DNA of 64,000 bases from Affinundibacterium flavidum. Lineage in GTDB: Bacteria > Pseudomonadota > Gammaproteobacteria > Burkholderiales > Burkholderiaceae_D. This document shows, one piece after another, positions 36,632 to 46,839 of this stretch (its first letter is position 1; the number at the start of each line of letters is the position of its first letter). Where the stretch lies: assembly GCF_014284175.1 (NCBI RefSeq), contig NZ_JACOGA010000004.1, forward strand, positions 186,001-250,000, given 5' to 3'. The notes under the pieces were generated by a model. That model had not been told where the DNA came from. It saw nothing but the letters and a program-made list of their open reading frames with translations, and did no database searches. Position numbers and translations under genes: made by a program.

Positions 36632-39055
36632 TCAAATCCCAACAATAGCGGTTTGATGCTCAAGGAAATACTGAATTGCCTGCTCAGCAGGCAAAGCTTT
36701 CGAAAAGTAATAGCCCTGACATAAATCACATCCAGCCGCTTGCAAAACTTTGAGCTCTTCTTCGGTCTCTACACCCTCTGCCACGACGGTGAGGTTCATT
36801 GCAGCAGCGAGCGCGACGATGCTATTGATAATCGGATTTTCTTGCTGATTGCCGCGACTACCTTTCACGAAGGTGCGATCAATCTTGAGTACATCTAAAG
36901 TCAGTTGATGTAAATAATTCAGTGAAGAATAACCAGTACCAAAATCATCTAACAAAACACGTATATGATGTTTTTGCAAAATCTGAATATTGTTTTGCGC
37001 GATCGCAAATTTATCAATCACCGCGCGTTCGGTGATTTCTATCCCTAGCGTATTCGGTGGAATCTCAAACTCTTCCAACAAACTCAGCACGGTATTGATA
37101 AATTCCGGGCTGGCAAAATGCCGTCCCGAAATATTCACACTAACTTTAGGCGCAGTGCCAGTATTCGCACGCCAGATGCACATCTGCTGTAATGCCTGAC
37201 GCAACACATAGCGATCTATTTTTTCGATTAATCGATGCTTCTCGGCATAGTCGATAAATTCATTCGGTGCGATCCACGAGCGTTCTGGATGTTGCCAGCG
37301 AATTAGCGCTTCAAATCCCACGGCAACACCGGTCGCGACATCAATCACAGGTTGATAGTGCAATTCAAATTGACGCTCCGCGAGCGCGGTACGGATTTCT
37401 TCACCTAGAACCAAGTCACGGACATTGGCACGATCAAGTTGCGGATCATAGAGTTGAAAATTTCCACGCCCTGCTGCTTTTGCCTGATACATCGCCGTAT
37501 CGGCGCGACGGATTACTTCGGTTGCCGACATAGAGGTGTCGTGAATAAACGCAATGCCTATACTAGTCGAACACGTGATCAAAGCTTCATTGGCGTTGAT
37601 CGGCTGCTGCAATGCCTGAATGATGCGCTCTGCGAGTTGAATCGCGGTCGCTTGGTGCTCGATATCTTCCAAAAATAAAGCAAATTCGTCACCACCCAAA
37701 CGCGCTACCGTATCAAGCTGACGCGTCTGCTGAGTCAGCAAAGTCGCAAATTTATTGAGTAAGGCGTCACCTACCGCGTGTCCATACCGATCATTCACGG
37801 TCTTGAACAAATCGACGTCCATATACAGTACGGCACACAAACGATTTTCTTGTCGCTCTTGCTTCTTCAAGGCGTGCGACACTCGATCCAGAAACAAACT
37901 GCGATTGGCCAAACCGGTTAGAGGATCATGCAAGGCCAAATGCTGCAGTTTCTTTTCAGTGACTTTGCGTTTTAAGAGATTTGAGACATGACGCGAAACA
38001 TAGCTGAGCAATTCGCGATCTTTCTCCAAATAAGAAACTAGGGGCGAATAAGTTTGCACTACCAATGCGCCCTTTAAGTCATCCCCCGCATGGATAGGCA
38101 CACCTAACCACGATTCAGCGACCGTCCCCAGAATTTCAAAGTCACCACGACTCGCCCGCTCCAATACCTCTGCACGGCTTAACAGGAGCGAAGTATTGTT
38201 AAAAATCACCCAGGCCGACATGCCGCGCATTTCGATATCAACTGGTCCGATATCGGCCGCTAAATCGGGGTGCCGCTCGTCGATGAAATAGGGAAATTCT
38301 ATACGCCGTGTTTCTTCGTTATAGACCGCTACAAAGAAAGATTTTGCGTATAAAAGTTCAGCAATCAGGTGGTGAATTTTTTCATAGACTTTGAAAAAAT
38401 TTTCGTCTTCATAGGTCAATGCAGCGATGTTAAATAAAACGCTTTGTAATTTTTTCGCGTACTCCAACTCACTGATTGAAGACTCTAACTGATGGATCAG
38501 ATTCGCCTGCGCTAACTTAGCGGCGACCATCGAGGTTACCGCGGTCAGAATCTTGATGTGCTCCGCGGTATAAAAATTCTTCGCCAGATTTTCACTATCA
38601 ATCACGCCTATCAATTGATCCGAATGAATAATCGGAATCGCCAATTCAGAGCCTGCCTGCTGCATATCCATCACATAGCTTGGCTCGACACTGAGATCAT
38701 TAATGACGATCGTCTCTCTGGCCTGCGCGGCGCGTCCGACGATGCCTTCGCCCAAACGCAAAGTCAGGGCATTGTTCACTGAACCTTGTTCAGAAATCTT
38801 ATGTCCGAACGCCGATTGTTGAATCAAAGTTTGAGTCTGCACATCCCACAAATAGATCACACAATCATCAAAACCCATTTGCCCGACGACTTCGTTCGCG
38901 GTGTACCACAAGACTTCTTCACGCGTGCGCAAACGTAGCAAGGCAATTGCAAATTCGCTCAAAATATTCAGCAGAGAATTGCGTTCGCGCAGCGTCGCAA
39001 TTTCCTGCTCAATATTGTGTTCGGTATTCACACTGGGCTGCGACTGATTCGGCAT
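36632..39055 (-). CDS. GAF-GAF-GGDEF-EAL cyclic-di-GMP enzyme
   Basis: 807 residues. Two GAF sensor domains (about 25-180 and 205-365) precede a GGDEF domain (about 375-540) and an EAL domain (about 550-800). The GGDEF active site is intact (ARLGGDEFALFL), with an inhibitory I-site RQLD at the usual distance before it. The EAL domain is also intact (FEALIRWQHP, NISGRHF, IEITERAVID, DDFGTGYSSL, LKIDRTFV, AEGVETEEE). The protein can thus in principle both make and degrade c-di-GMP; which activity dominates is not visible. It has no membrane segment, so the GAF domains would sense a cytoplasmic ligand. Confidence 0.93.
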   Translation of the reverse strand: MPNQSQPSVNTEHNIEQEIATLRERNSLLNILSEFAIALLRLRTREEVLWYTANEVVGQMGFDDCVIYLWDVQTQTLIQQSAFGHKISEQGSVNNALTLRLGEGIVGRAAQARETIVINDLSVEPSYVMDMQQAGSELAIPIIHSDQLIGVIDSENLAKNFYTAEHIKILTAVTSMVAAKLAQANLIHQLESSISELEYAKKLQSVLFNIAALTYEDENFFKVYEKIHHLIAELLYAKSFFVAVYNEETRRIEFPYFIDERHPDLAADIGPVDIEMRGMSAWVIFNNTSLLLSRAEVLERASRGDFEILGTVAESWLGVPIHAGDDLKGALVVQTYSPLVSYLEKDRELLSYVSRHVSNLLKRKVTEKKLQHLALHDPLTGLANRSLFLDRVSHALKKQERQENRLCAVLYMDVDLFKTVNDRYGHAVGDALLNKFATLLTQQTRQLDTVARLGGDEFALFLEDIEHQATAIQLAERIIQALQQPINANEALITCSTSIGIAFIHDTSMSATEVIRRADTAMYQAKAAGRGNFQLYDPQLDRANVRDLVLGEEIRTALAERQFELHYQPVIDVATGVAVGFEALIRWQHPERSWIAPNEFIDYAEKHRLIEKIDRYVLRQALQQMCIWRANTGTAPKVSVNISGRHFASPEFINTVLSLLEEFEIPPNTLGIEITERAVIDKFAIAQNNIQILQKHHIRVLLDDFGTGYSSLNYLHQLTLDVLKIDRTFVKGSRGNQQENPIINSIVALAAAMNLTVVAEGVETEEELKVLQAAGCDLCQGYYFSKALPAEQAIQYFLEHQTAIVGI

Positions 39056-39389
39056 AGTGAGTAATGATATTCACAAAGTTAATAAGGTTATTTAGGACAT
39101 AAACTAAGCAAAATAAAGCTTAGCATTTCTTGTTATTAGTGCAGGCATTCTACTCGTGGACAGCCAGAAAATAGATAAATTAGATTGCAAAACAACAAAC
39201 CGCAACAAAGAAAAATGCGACACAAATCCTTGTCGAGAAATTGGATAGAAAATGTTAGGCAAAAAAATGCCATCACCTGATGACAAGCGCGATGCAAACC
39301 ACCATAATTCTCGCTCCGGGCGTTTGTAAATTGAATGCTCACTTTTTCGATTCAATGCATGGCAATTGAATTTATTCTTGAAAGCTAAT
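39056..39389. other. Intergenic region without recognised features
   Basis: 334 bp between the GGDEF-EAL gene (minus) and the DUF4286 gene (plus), which diverge here. It must hold both promoters. A minus-strand open frame in it overlaps the DUF4286 gene and does not look like a protein. No repeat or strong promoter was identified. Confidence 0.4.
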
Positions 39390-39686
39390 ATGGTCTTATA
39401 TGAAGTGAGTGTACAAATCCGGGCGGACTTAAGCGCTGCTTTTGAGGAATATATGCGGGTCAAACATATTCCTGAAATTTGGGCGACTAAATGTTTTCAA
39501 CAAATACAGTTTGATAAAGTCGATGCGACGCAATACCGTACCTCGTATCAAGCCACCGATCTCGATAACTATCAACGCTACATCGATCAACATGCGACTG
39601 CCATGCGTGCTGACTTCATGCAGCACTTTCCTGAAGATTGTGCGGTCTCGCGACAAGTCTTGCACACGCAACAAATCTGGAAATAG
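39390..39686 (+). CDS. DUF4286 family protein
   Basis: 98 residues from the ATG at 39390. The N-terminus MVLYEVSVQIRADLSAAFEEYM and the segment HIPEIWATKCF, with TSYQATDLDNYQRYI, match the small DUF4286 family, which has a dimeric alpha+beta barrel-like look. A few more residues are possible upstream (39366), but they do not fit the family. Function is unknown. Confidence 0.8.
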   Translation: MVLYEVSVQIRADLSAAFEEYMRVKHIPEIWATKCFQQIQFDKVDATQYRTSYQATDLDNYQRYIDQHATAMRADFMQHFPEDCAVSRQVLHTQQIWK

Positions 39687-40246
39687 CCGTTCTACCCGGT
39701 GCAGGTGGCAAATTTACGACACTAATCGCCATCGGCTGCTGGTAGCATTTTCCTTAGCTTTTCCACAAATTCGGCACTAAATTGGCACCAATGCAGTACT
39801 AAATCAGCATTAATGCAACGCTAATTCAGCACTAAATCGACGCCAACACGAAGCAAAACCAAAACTAAGCGCTCGCCACACGATACTGTCCCAGCGGGAT
39901 TTGGCGCGCACTTTATTATCCTCTTCTCTCGTCTTTGCCCCTCAGGGCTATCAGCAAACGCTCGTTATTCCAGCAATAGTTTTCAGCTGTAGTTTTCAGC
40001 TGCGGTTTTCAAGCTTACTTTTCTACTTTAATCCTCAGTGAACTCTGCATTTCACTTTGCAGATCTTTGCCTCGCCAACGACAAGAACACACTTGCCAGT
40101 CATTCCTTCTTTGACGAAGATGTTTCGATATATAAAAAAGTATTGAAAAACAAACTCGTCTAGGCTCCATAATCGTCCTATACTTAAACCAAATTTAATC
40201 AAAATTTAGCCTATAAATACTAGCTTGCTTACCAAAGGGATTTTGT
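39687..40246. other. 560-bp intergenic region with short degenerate repeats
   Basis: Contains degenerate direct repeats of the type GCACTAAATYGGCA between about 39770 and 39850, and three 13-bp copies related to AGTTTTCAGCTGT at 39978-40015. No open frame looks real. The last 100 bp are AT-rich and should hold the promoter of the large repeat adhesin; an AAAGGGA Shine-Dalgarno lies 12 bp before its start. Confidence 0.5.
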
Positions 40247-43200
40247 ATGATGAACATACAGCATAGCGATACTTTTTTAAATCTAGCACCAACTGAGGGA
40301 ATATCCCGCAAGAGCTGGATTACTCACTTTTGCCTCTGGATGCAGTACGCGATAATCAGCGCATTATTGTTAATGCTGGTGTCGCCCACAGTAGCCTTAG
40401 CGCAGTCGACATCTGGGCCACCAACCGCGAATCCTTTTGGCACTACGGTTCTGGAAAATAGTGTGGCAAATGTGATTCCATCACAAACCGTGGGGACTGT
40501 TGACACGATACAAATTACGACTCCGCCAACGCACGGATCACTGATCGTCGCTGGTCTTAATTTTGTGTATACACCGGCCTCAAATTATTCGGGCGCAGAT
40601 AGTTTCTTTTATACGGCAACCAATATTGCAGGTATATCGGCTCCAGCTCGCGTGTCGATTACGGTTTCGCAGGTGGTACCGATTACCTATCCCGTCAACG
40701 CCACGCTGACTGTCAATAGCATTAACTATCTGATCAATCCCAGCATCACAGGAAACCCTAGTAGTATTGCGATTAGCAGCCCGCCTTCACATGGTACGGC
40801 TAGCGTCAGTGGTCTCAAAATTCTGTATACCCCCAGCGCCGGATATATTGGTGCGGATAGCCTGAGTTATACCGCCACTAACACAGCGGGCACCTCATCT
40901 GCCTCCAGCGTTAACATCACTGTGAACGGCCTGCCGCCGACAGCGAATGCAGTCACTGCGAGTGTGTTTGTCAATAGCAGCGCCAACTCAATTCCCGCAA
41001 ATCTCAGCGGAATCGCTTCGAGTATTGCGTTGATTGGTTCGCCTGGTCACGGCACTGCCAGCGTGAGCGGATTGAATATCATTTATACGCCAACCCCGGG
41101 CTACATCGGCTCAGATAATTTTTACTATGTTGCCAGTAACTTCTATGGCACTTCGTCGATTGCGGTAGTCAATATCAGCGTGAATGGCATTCCACCGATT
41201 GCGAATACTGTCAACACCACCGTATTACAAAACAGTAGCGCGAATCTGATTACAAGCAATATTACCGGGACCGCGAACAGCGTTGCAGTAGCCAGTATGC
41301 CTGCGCATGGTAGCGTCAGTGTCAACGGCTTAAATTTCGTCTACACCCCGAGCGCGACTTACGTCGGCACTGATGTTTTCACTTACTCAGCAACAAACAG
41401 CTACGGTACATCGGCGACTGCATCAGTCAATATTATTGTGAATGGTGTACCTCCCAGCGCAAATAGTGTCAGTGCAAGTGTATTGCAAGACAGTAGCAGT
41501 AACACGATTGCCAGCAATGTCACGGGCGGCGCCACTAGTCTCAATCTGTTTAGCGCACCGATACATGGTACGGCGACTGTCAGCGGGATGAATATTCTTT
41601 ACACGCCCAGCCCAGGCTTTGTTGGTAGCGATAGCTTTAAATACACTGCCAGCAATGCGTATGGCACCTCAAACATAGCGAGCATTAGTATAGATGTTAA
41701 TGGTATTCCTGCAGTTGCCAACCCTATCAGTGCGAGTGTTTTGCAAAATAGTAGTGGTAACACCATCATTTCTAACATTACCGGAAACGCTAGCAGTATT
41801 GCTCTGTTCAGTTCACCGAGTAACGGAACCGCCAGCGTCAGCGGACTGTCGATTATCTATACCCCGACACCAGGATTTGTCGGTGTCGATAATTTCAAAT
41901 ATACGGCGATTAATGCCTATGGTGTTTCTTCTGCGGCCTCGGTAAGTGTAACCGTCAACGGCATCCCTCCTGGTGTCGCAACCGTCATCGCGAGCGTGCT
42001 ACAAAACAGCGGAGCTAATTCAATCAGCACCAGCATTACTGGAAGTGCAGCGAGTATCACACTAGTGAGTGCTCCTGCACATGGCACTGCAAGTGTCAGC
42101 GGGCTCAACGTCATCTACACACCAGCACCTGACTATGTTGGCAGCGACACTCTGCAATACTCAGCGAGCAACGCGTATGGTGTTTCGAATGTGGGTGCGA
42201 TTAACATCACAGTGAATGGCGTCGCACCAGTCGCCAACGCGCTCCGTGCCAGCGTGTTACAAAACAGTTCAAATAACGCTATCCCTGCAAGTGTCAGTGG
42301 ATCTGTCACTAGCTTGACCCTAGCTGGCGCACCATCGCACGGCACGGCAACTATCAGCGGTCTGAATATTATTTATACGCCTACGTCTGGCTATGTTGGA
42401 ACAGACAGCCTGAGATACACGGCGACCAATGCTTACGGAACTTCCGTTGCGGCTGATCTGATTATCACTGTGAATGGCATTCCACCGATTGCCAACCCTA
42501 TCAGTGCGAGTGTTTTGCAAAATAGTAGTGGTAACAGCATTATTTCTAATATTACTGGAAGCGCTAGCAGTATTGCTCTGTTCAGTACACCAAGTAACGG
42601 AACTGCCAGCGTCAGTGGAATGTCCATTATCTATACGCCAACACCAGGGTTTGTCGGTGTCGATAATTTCAAATATACGGCGATGAATGCCTATGGTGTT
42701 TCTTCTGCGGCGACGGTGAGTGTGACCGTCAACGGCATCCCGCCTACTGTCGCAACCGTCAATGCGAGCGTGCTACAAAACAGTTCAAATAACGCTATCG
42801 CTGCAAGTGTGAGTGGGTCCGTCACTAATTTGAATCTGATTAGCGCACCATCACACGGTACGGCAACTATCAGCGGCTTGAATATTATTTATACGCCTAC
42901 GTCTGGCTATGTTGGAACGGACAGCCTGAAATACACGGCGACCAATGCTTACGGAACTTCGGCCGCAGCGGATCTTATTATCACTGTGAATGGCATTGCC
43001 CCGATTGCCAATGCCGTCACCAGTACTGTCGCCGCGAATAGCAGCAATAATCCAGTGAATTCGAATATCACAGGGAACGCAAGCAGTATCGCCATTGCCT
43101 CTTCACCTCTGCATGGTACTGCTAGCATTAACGGTCTCAATATCGTCTACACACCGACTGCGGGCTATGCAGGACCGGATAGTTTTAGCTACACAGCGAG

Positions 43201-46200
43201 CAATACATACGGCACCTCAGCACCTGCAAAAATTACGATGACGGTCAATGGTATTGTGCCAGTTGCGAGCCCAATTACAGCTAGCGTATTCGCCAATAGT
43301 AGCAATAACACGATAGACAGTATCACCTCTGGCGGGACGACCAGTCTCACAATCCAGAATACCCCGTCATCAGGCACTGTCAATGTCAAAGGGATGACGT
43401 TCACCTACACGCCGAATGCTGGATTTATCGGTAACGACAGCTTCACCTACACTGCCGTCAATGCCTTCGGTAGCTCAGCGCCGGCCACGGTGTCGGTACA
43501 GGTAAAAGATACCGTACCAGTCGCGAATTCTGTTTCCGTCGACGTGTTCTTGAATAGCAGCGCGAACGCGATTAATCCAAATATCAGCGGCAATGCCAGC
43601 AGCCTCTTGATCGCCACTAGCCCAGCGCACGGCGTCGCTACCAACCGTGGCTTACAAATTATCTACACCCCGACTGCGGGTTTCTTGGGAGACGACAGCT
43701 TCACCTATCAAGCCGTCAATGCGAGTGGCACATCGACAGCTGCGACTGTCACCGTGCGCGTGTTGGCAACGACACCGAAGGCAAATTCTGTGAATGCCAA
43801 CGTGCTAGCGAATAGCACGAATAATGTCATTCCCGCCAATACGTCTGGCACGGTGGATAGCATTTCCTTAGTGAGCCAACCACAACACGGCAGTGCGCAA
43901 ATTGTAGGATCATCCATTTCTTACACACCGGCGCATGACTATGTAGGCAACGATTCGTTTAACTACACGGCAACGAATACTTTTGGTAGTTCAGTACCAG
44001 CGACCGTGACCATTACGGTCAATCCTATGAATCCGATTGCAAATGCTATCAGCGCAAACGTAAATAGTAATAGCGTGAATAATCTGATTAGCACCAGTAC
44101 TGGCGGCTCGGTGAATTCAGTGCGTATAGAAACGACGCCAGCAAACGGCACCGTCAGTGTCAATGGCTTGAATCTGATATACACGCCGCGCACTGGTTTC
44201 GCTGGTGTCGATACATTTAGCTACAGCGCGGCGTTCGACAACACACGATCCACAACTGCAAGCGTCACCGTCACCGTGATCAATTCGACGATACCTGTCG
44301 CCAATGCAATCGACACTACGGTCGATGCAAATAGTTCGAACAATCAGATTGCTGCCAGCATCACCGGCACTGCAACGAGTATCAGCCTAAAAAGCAGCGC
44401 CAGTCACGGCACTGCAAGTGTGGAGGGCTTAAAAATTATCTATACGCCGACCAGCAATTTTGCCGGACTAGATACCTTCAGTTACGCTGCCACCAATGCG
44501 GCAGGGACATCTGAAGTCGCCCTCATCACGATCAACGTCAAGGGCGTGATCCCGACTGCACGTCCAGTGAGTGCGACGGTGTTGAGTAATAGCAGCAATA
44601 ACGCGATTACCAGCAGCATACTTGGCGACGCCAGCAGCATTGTTCTTGGCAGTGCGCCAGCGCACGGGACAGTCAGCATCTCTGGTTTGGTGATGTCGTA
44701 CACACCGCAAACTGATTTTATCGGCAGCGATAGTTTTACCTACCTGGCTAAAAATGCATTTGGCAGTTCAAGCCCCGCTTTAGTTAGTATTCAAGTCAAT
44801 ATAGATCCCGCGCTGGCAGTACCGGTCACCAATCCAGTCAACGCTGAAGTCTTAACCAACAGCAGTGCAAATACGGTCGCGGCGAATATCACCGGCACCT
44901 ACAAACAGATCAATATCACCAAAGCCGCAACGCATGGTACAGTCAGTATCAACGGCAATAATTTTAGCTACACGCCAGCCAAAGACTATACAGGCGGCGA
45001 TAGTTTCAGTTACGTCGCTCTGAATATCAGCGGTAGTTCGAATGAGGCACTGGTGAGTATCACTGTCAAACCCGTAGCTCCAGTCGCCAAGCCAGTCAGC
45101 GCGATAGTTGAAAGTAATCAGGCCAATGCCCAGATACGTCCGGACATCAGCAACAATACCGATAGGATTGCACTAGATACGCCAGCCAGCCACGGCACAG
45201 TAACGATCAGCGGATTAGAATTCCGCTATACACCCGCCCTCAATTTTGTGGGAGCCGATAGCTTTACCTATGTCGCCGTCAACGCCGCTGGCAACTCAAG
45301 TCCAGCTACGGTCAGCATCACGGTGAAGGCCAAAGCACCCGTCGTCAGCAATGCGAGTATTCAGGTATTAGCAGGAAGTAGTGCGAGTCTGGAACTAGCA
45401 AATTTGGTCAGCCAAACAGGTGGTGCGCCAGTCAGCTTTAGCATACTCACACAACCAACGCATGGCAGCGCGACGCTCGTTGGCACGCGCCTGACAGTGA
45501 ATGCACATTTAAATTATGCTGGTACTGATCAACTGAGTATCGTTGCAAATGCGAATGGACAGGCATCGAACACAGCAGTGATTGCCATCACCGTCACCGC
45601 CCGCCCTGATCCAAGCAAAAATCCGGCAGTGCAAGCCTTGCAGACTTCCAAAGCAGCCGTGATTACGCAATTTGAACGCCTGCAATTGGAAAATTTCAAT
45701 GCGCGTTTGACCGAAATTGCTACGCAAAATTCAGGACTGCGCAGCAAAGAGGATAGGAAGAAAAATGAAGATGCCTGCAACAAAGTAAGCCTATGGGCAG
45801 GTGGTTTAAATTCTTTCAGCACGATTGCCGCCGACTACGAAATCAAGCAGCAAAACGGTGGCGCGAGTTTTGGTGGCGACCGTTGCCTAGGGAGCCCAGA
45901 TAGCGTGCTTGGATTTGGTGTAGGTTATGCAAATAGTCGTGGTGAGTTGCGGGGCCTAAATACGAACATCAATGCGAATGCGCGCAATGTTGCCAATTAT
46001 GGTCAGATCAAGCCACTGCCATTTTTCAATTTCTCATGGGTGCTAGGCATCAACGATATCAATAGCGACTACACCAGAACCACTGAGCAAATCAATGACA
46101 CGATGGCGTGGGCAGCGCCACCAGCATTCGGAATCATGACTGGTGCGCCAGCGAACACGACACAACACAGCGGCAAATGGTCCGGAAAACAAAAGCTCGG

Positions 46201-46669
46201 TTCAAGCTCTATAGGATTTGATATCACCTTCACCGACTTTAAGATGTCACCGTATCTGCGCCTAGATCGCTCGGCAGTCACGATAGGAGCCTACACAGAA
46301 AGTGGTGATCCCCGCAGTGCTTTGCATTATCAAGAGCAAAGCTTTAACAGTCAAAGAACGACGCTGGGCATGAATACTGAAACATCGGTCAAAACCAGTG
46401 TGGGTGAACTGACTCCACGCTTACGTTTTGAATATCAAAAAGATGTCAGCAAACGCGATGATGTCAAAATTAACTATGTTGATAATCCAGACAGCACACC
46501 GTATATCATCAATGGCAGCAAACAAAATCGCAATTTGATCCACATGGGAATCGGTGGCGATTTGTTACTTGATAGCGGTTGGGTCATCATCTTTAATTAC
46601 GGCTACTATCGTGCGAGCGAAGGTAATCATTCGAACGCGATACGCCTGCGTCTGTCTTACCGTTTATGA
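40247..46669 (+). CDS. Giant Ig-like repeat surface protein with C-terminal outer-membrane barrel
   Basis: 2140 residues. The N-terminus has a long basic and polar leader before a hydrophobic core (ISALLLMLVSPTVALAQS), like extended autotransporter signal peptides. From about residue 56 to 1785 there are 20 tandem repeats of about 86 residues. Each has an N-terminal part like ANPISASVLQNSSGN and a C-terminal part like HGTASVSGLNIIYTPTPGF-GxDxFxYTAxNxYG, typical of bacterial Ig-like/cadherin-like tandem repeat adhesins. The last repeat is degenerate. A helical linker (about 1790-1840, AVITQFERLQLENFNARL) leads to about 300 residues of alternating beta pattern ending RLRLSYRL, consistent with an autotransporter-type barrel. 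Ser, Thr, Asn and Val are very abundant, cysteine nearly absent. It is probably an adhesin exposed on the cell surface; no secretion partner gene is next to it. Confidence 0.85.
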   Translation: MMNIQHSDTFLNLAPTEGISRKSWITHFCLWMQYAIISALLLMLVSPTVALAQSTSGPPTANPFGTTVLENSVANVIPSQTVGTVDTIQITTPPTHGSLIVAGLNFVYTPASNYSGADSFFYTATNIAGISAPARVSITVSQVVPITYPVNATLTVNSINYLINPSITGNPSSIAISSPPSHGTASVSGLKILYTPSAGYIGADSLSYTATNTAGTSSASSVNITVNGLPPTANAVTASVFVNSSANSIPANLSGIASSIALIGSPGHGTASVSGLNIIYTPTPGYIGSDNFYYVASNFYGTSSIAVVNISVNGIPPIANTVNTTVLQNSSANLITSNITGTANSVAVASMPAHGSVSVNGLNFVYTPSATYVGTDVFTYSATNSYGTSATASVNIIVNGVPPSANSVSASVLQDSSSNTIASNVTGGATSLNLFSAPIHGTATVSGMNILYTPSPGFVGSDSFKYTASNAYGTSNIASISIDVNGIPAVANPISASVLQNSSGNTIISNITGNASSIALFSSPSNGTASVSGLSIIYTPTPGFVGVDNFKYTAINAYGVSSAASVSVTVNGIPPGVATVIASVLQNSGANSISTSITGSAASITLVSAPAHGTASVSGLNVIYTPAPDYVGSDTLQYSASNAYGVSNVGAINITVNGVAPVANALRASVLQNSSNNAIPASVSGSVTSLTLAGAPSHGTATISGLNIIYTPTSGYVGTDSLRYTATNAYGTSVAADLIITVNGIPPIANPISASVLQNSSGNSIISNITGSASSIALFSTPSNGTASVSGMSIIYTPTPGFVGVDNFKYTAMNAYGVSSAATVSVTVNGIPPTVATVNASVLQNSSNNAIAASVSGSVTNLNLISAPSHGTATISGLNIIYTPTSGYVGTDSLKYTATNAYGTSAAADLIITVNGIAPIANAVTSTVAANSSNNPVNSNITGNASSIAIASSPLHGTASINGLNIVYTPTAGYAGPDSFSYTASNTYGTSAPAKITMTVNGIVPVASPITASVFANSSNNTIDSITSGGTTSLTIQNTPSSGTVNVKGMTFTYTPNAGFIGNDSFTYTAVNAFGSSAPATVSVQVKDTVPVANSVSVDVFLNSSANAINPNISGNASSLLIATSPAHGVATNRGLQIIYTPTAGFLGDDSFTYQAVNASGTSTAATVTVRVLATTPKANSVNANVLANSTNNVIPANTSGTVDSISLVSQPQHGSAQIVGSSISYTPAHDYVGNDSFNYTATNTFGSSVPATVTITVNPMNPIANAISANVNSNSVNNLISTSTGGSVNSVRIETTPANGTVSVNGLNLIYTPRTGFAGVDTFSYSAAFDNTRSTTASVTVTVINSTIPVANAIDTTVDANSSNNQIAASITGTATSISLKSSASHGTASVEGLKIIYTPTSNFAGLDTFSYAATNAAGTSEVALITINVKGVIPTARPVSATVLSNSSNNAITSSILGDASSIVLGSAPAHGTVSISGLVMSYTPQTDFIGSDSFTYLAKNAFGSSSPALVSIQVNIDPALAVPVTNPVNAEVLTNSSANTVAANITGTYKQINITKAATHGTVSINGNNFSYTPAKDYTGGDSFSYVALNISGSSNEALVSITVKPVAPVAKPVSAIVESNQANAQIRPDISNNTDRIALDTPASHGTVTISGLEFRYTPALNFVGADSFTYVAVNAAGNSSPATVSITVKAKAPVVSNASIQVLAGSSASLELANLVSQTGGAPVSFSILTQPTHGSATLVGTRLTVNAHLNYAGTDQLSIVANANGQASNTAVIAITVTARPDPSKNPAVQALQTSKAAVITQFERLQLENFNARLTEIATQNSGLRSKEDRKKNEDACNKVSLWAGGLNSFSTIAADYEIKQQNGGASFGGDRCLGSPDSVLGFGVGYANSRGELRGLNTNINANARNVANYGQIKPLPFFNFSWVLGINDINSDYTRTTEQINDTMAWAAPPAFGIMTGAPANTTQHSGKWSGKQKLGSSSIGFDITFTDFKMSPYLRLDRSAVTIGAYTESGDPRSALHYQEQSFNSQRTTLGMNTETSVKTSVGELTPRLRFEYQKDVSKRDDVKINYVDNPDSTPYIINGSKQNRNLIHMGIGGDLLLDSGWVIIFNYGYYRASEGNHSNAIRLRLSYRL
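41704..42735 (+). repeat. Nearly identical DNA repeats inside the adhesin gene
   Basis: The stretch from about 41704 to 41960 (repeat 6) recurs at about 42478 to 42735 (repeat 9) with few differences, 774 bp later, which is three repeat units of 258 bp. Repeats 8 (about 42220-42477) and 10 (about 42736-42990) are likewise very similar. The other repeats are much more diverged, so this block was duplicated recently or is kept alike by gene conversion. Confidence 0.8.
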
Positions 46670-46764
46670 TGAATGCGAAATTGAAAATGCTTACTGCTCT
46701 GCGAGGTCTTAGTAAGTAAGAAATGAGATTGCTAGGACGTGTTGCTGCGTAACTGTGAGACTGC

Positions 46765-46786
46765 GAGGCCAGACTTTTCTGGCCTC
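46765..46786. terminator. Perfect hairpin between convergent adhesin and arsR-like genes
   Basis: GAGGCCAGA (46765-46773) and TCTGGCCTC (46778-46786) form a perfect 9-bp stem with a CTTT loop. It lies between two convergent genes but lacks a T-run, so it may be a weak or factor-assisted terminator. Confidence 0.4.
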
Positions 46787-46839
46787 CGTAGCACAGGTCG
46801 ATAGCATCACAGAAGAAGGGCGAAAAATTTCAAAACAGC

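Noticed and set aside
39104..39463. Minus-strand open frame of 119 codons
   Set aside because: Overlaps the DUF4286 gene on the other strand, no family resemblance and no ribosome site.
40400..45600. CRISPR-like or satellite array
   Set aside because: The repeats are in frame, 258 bp long and encode Ig-like domains; no short identical repeats with unique spacers.
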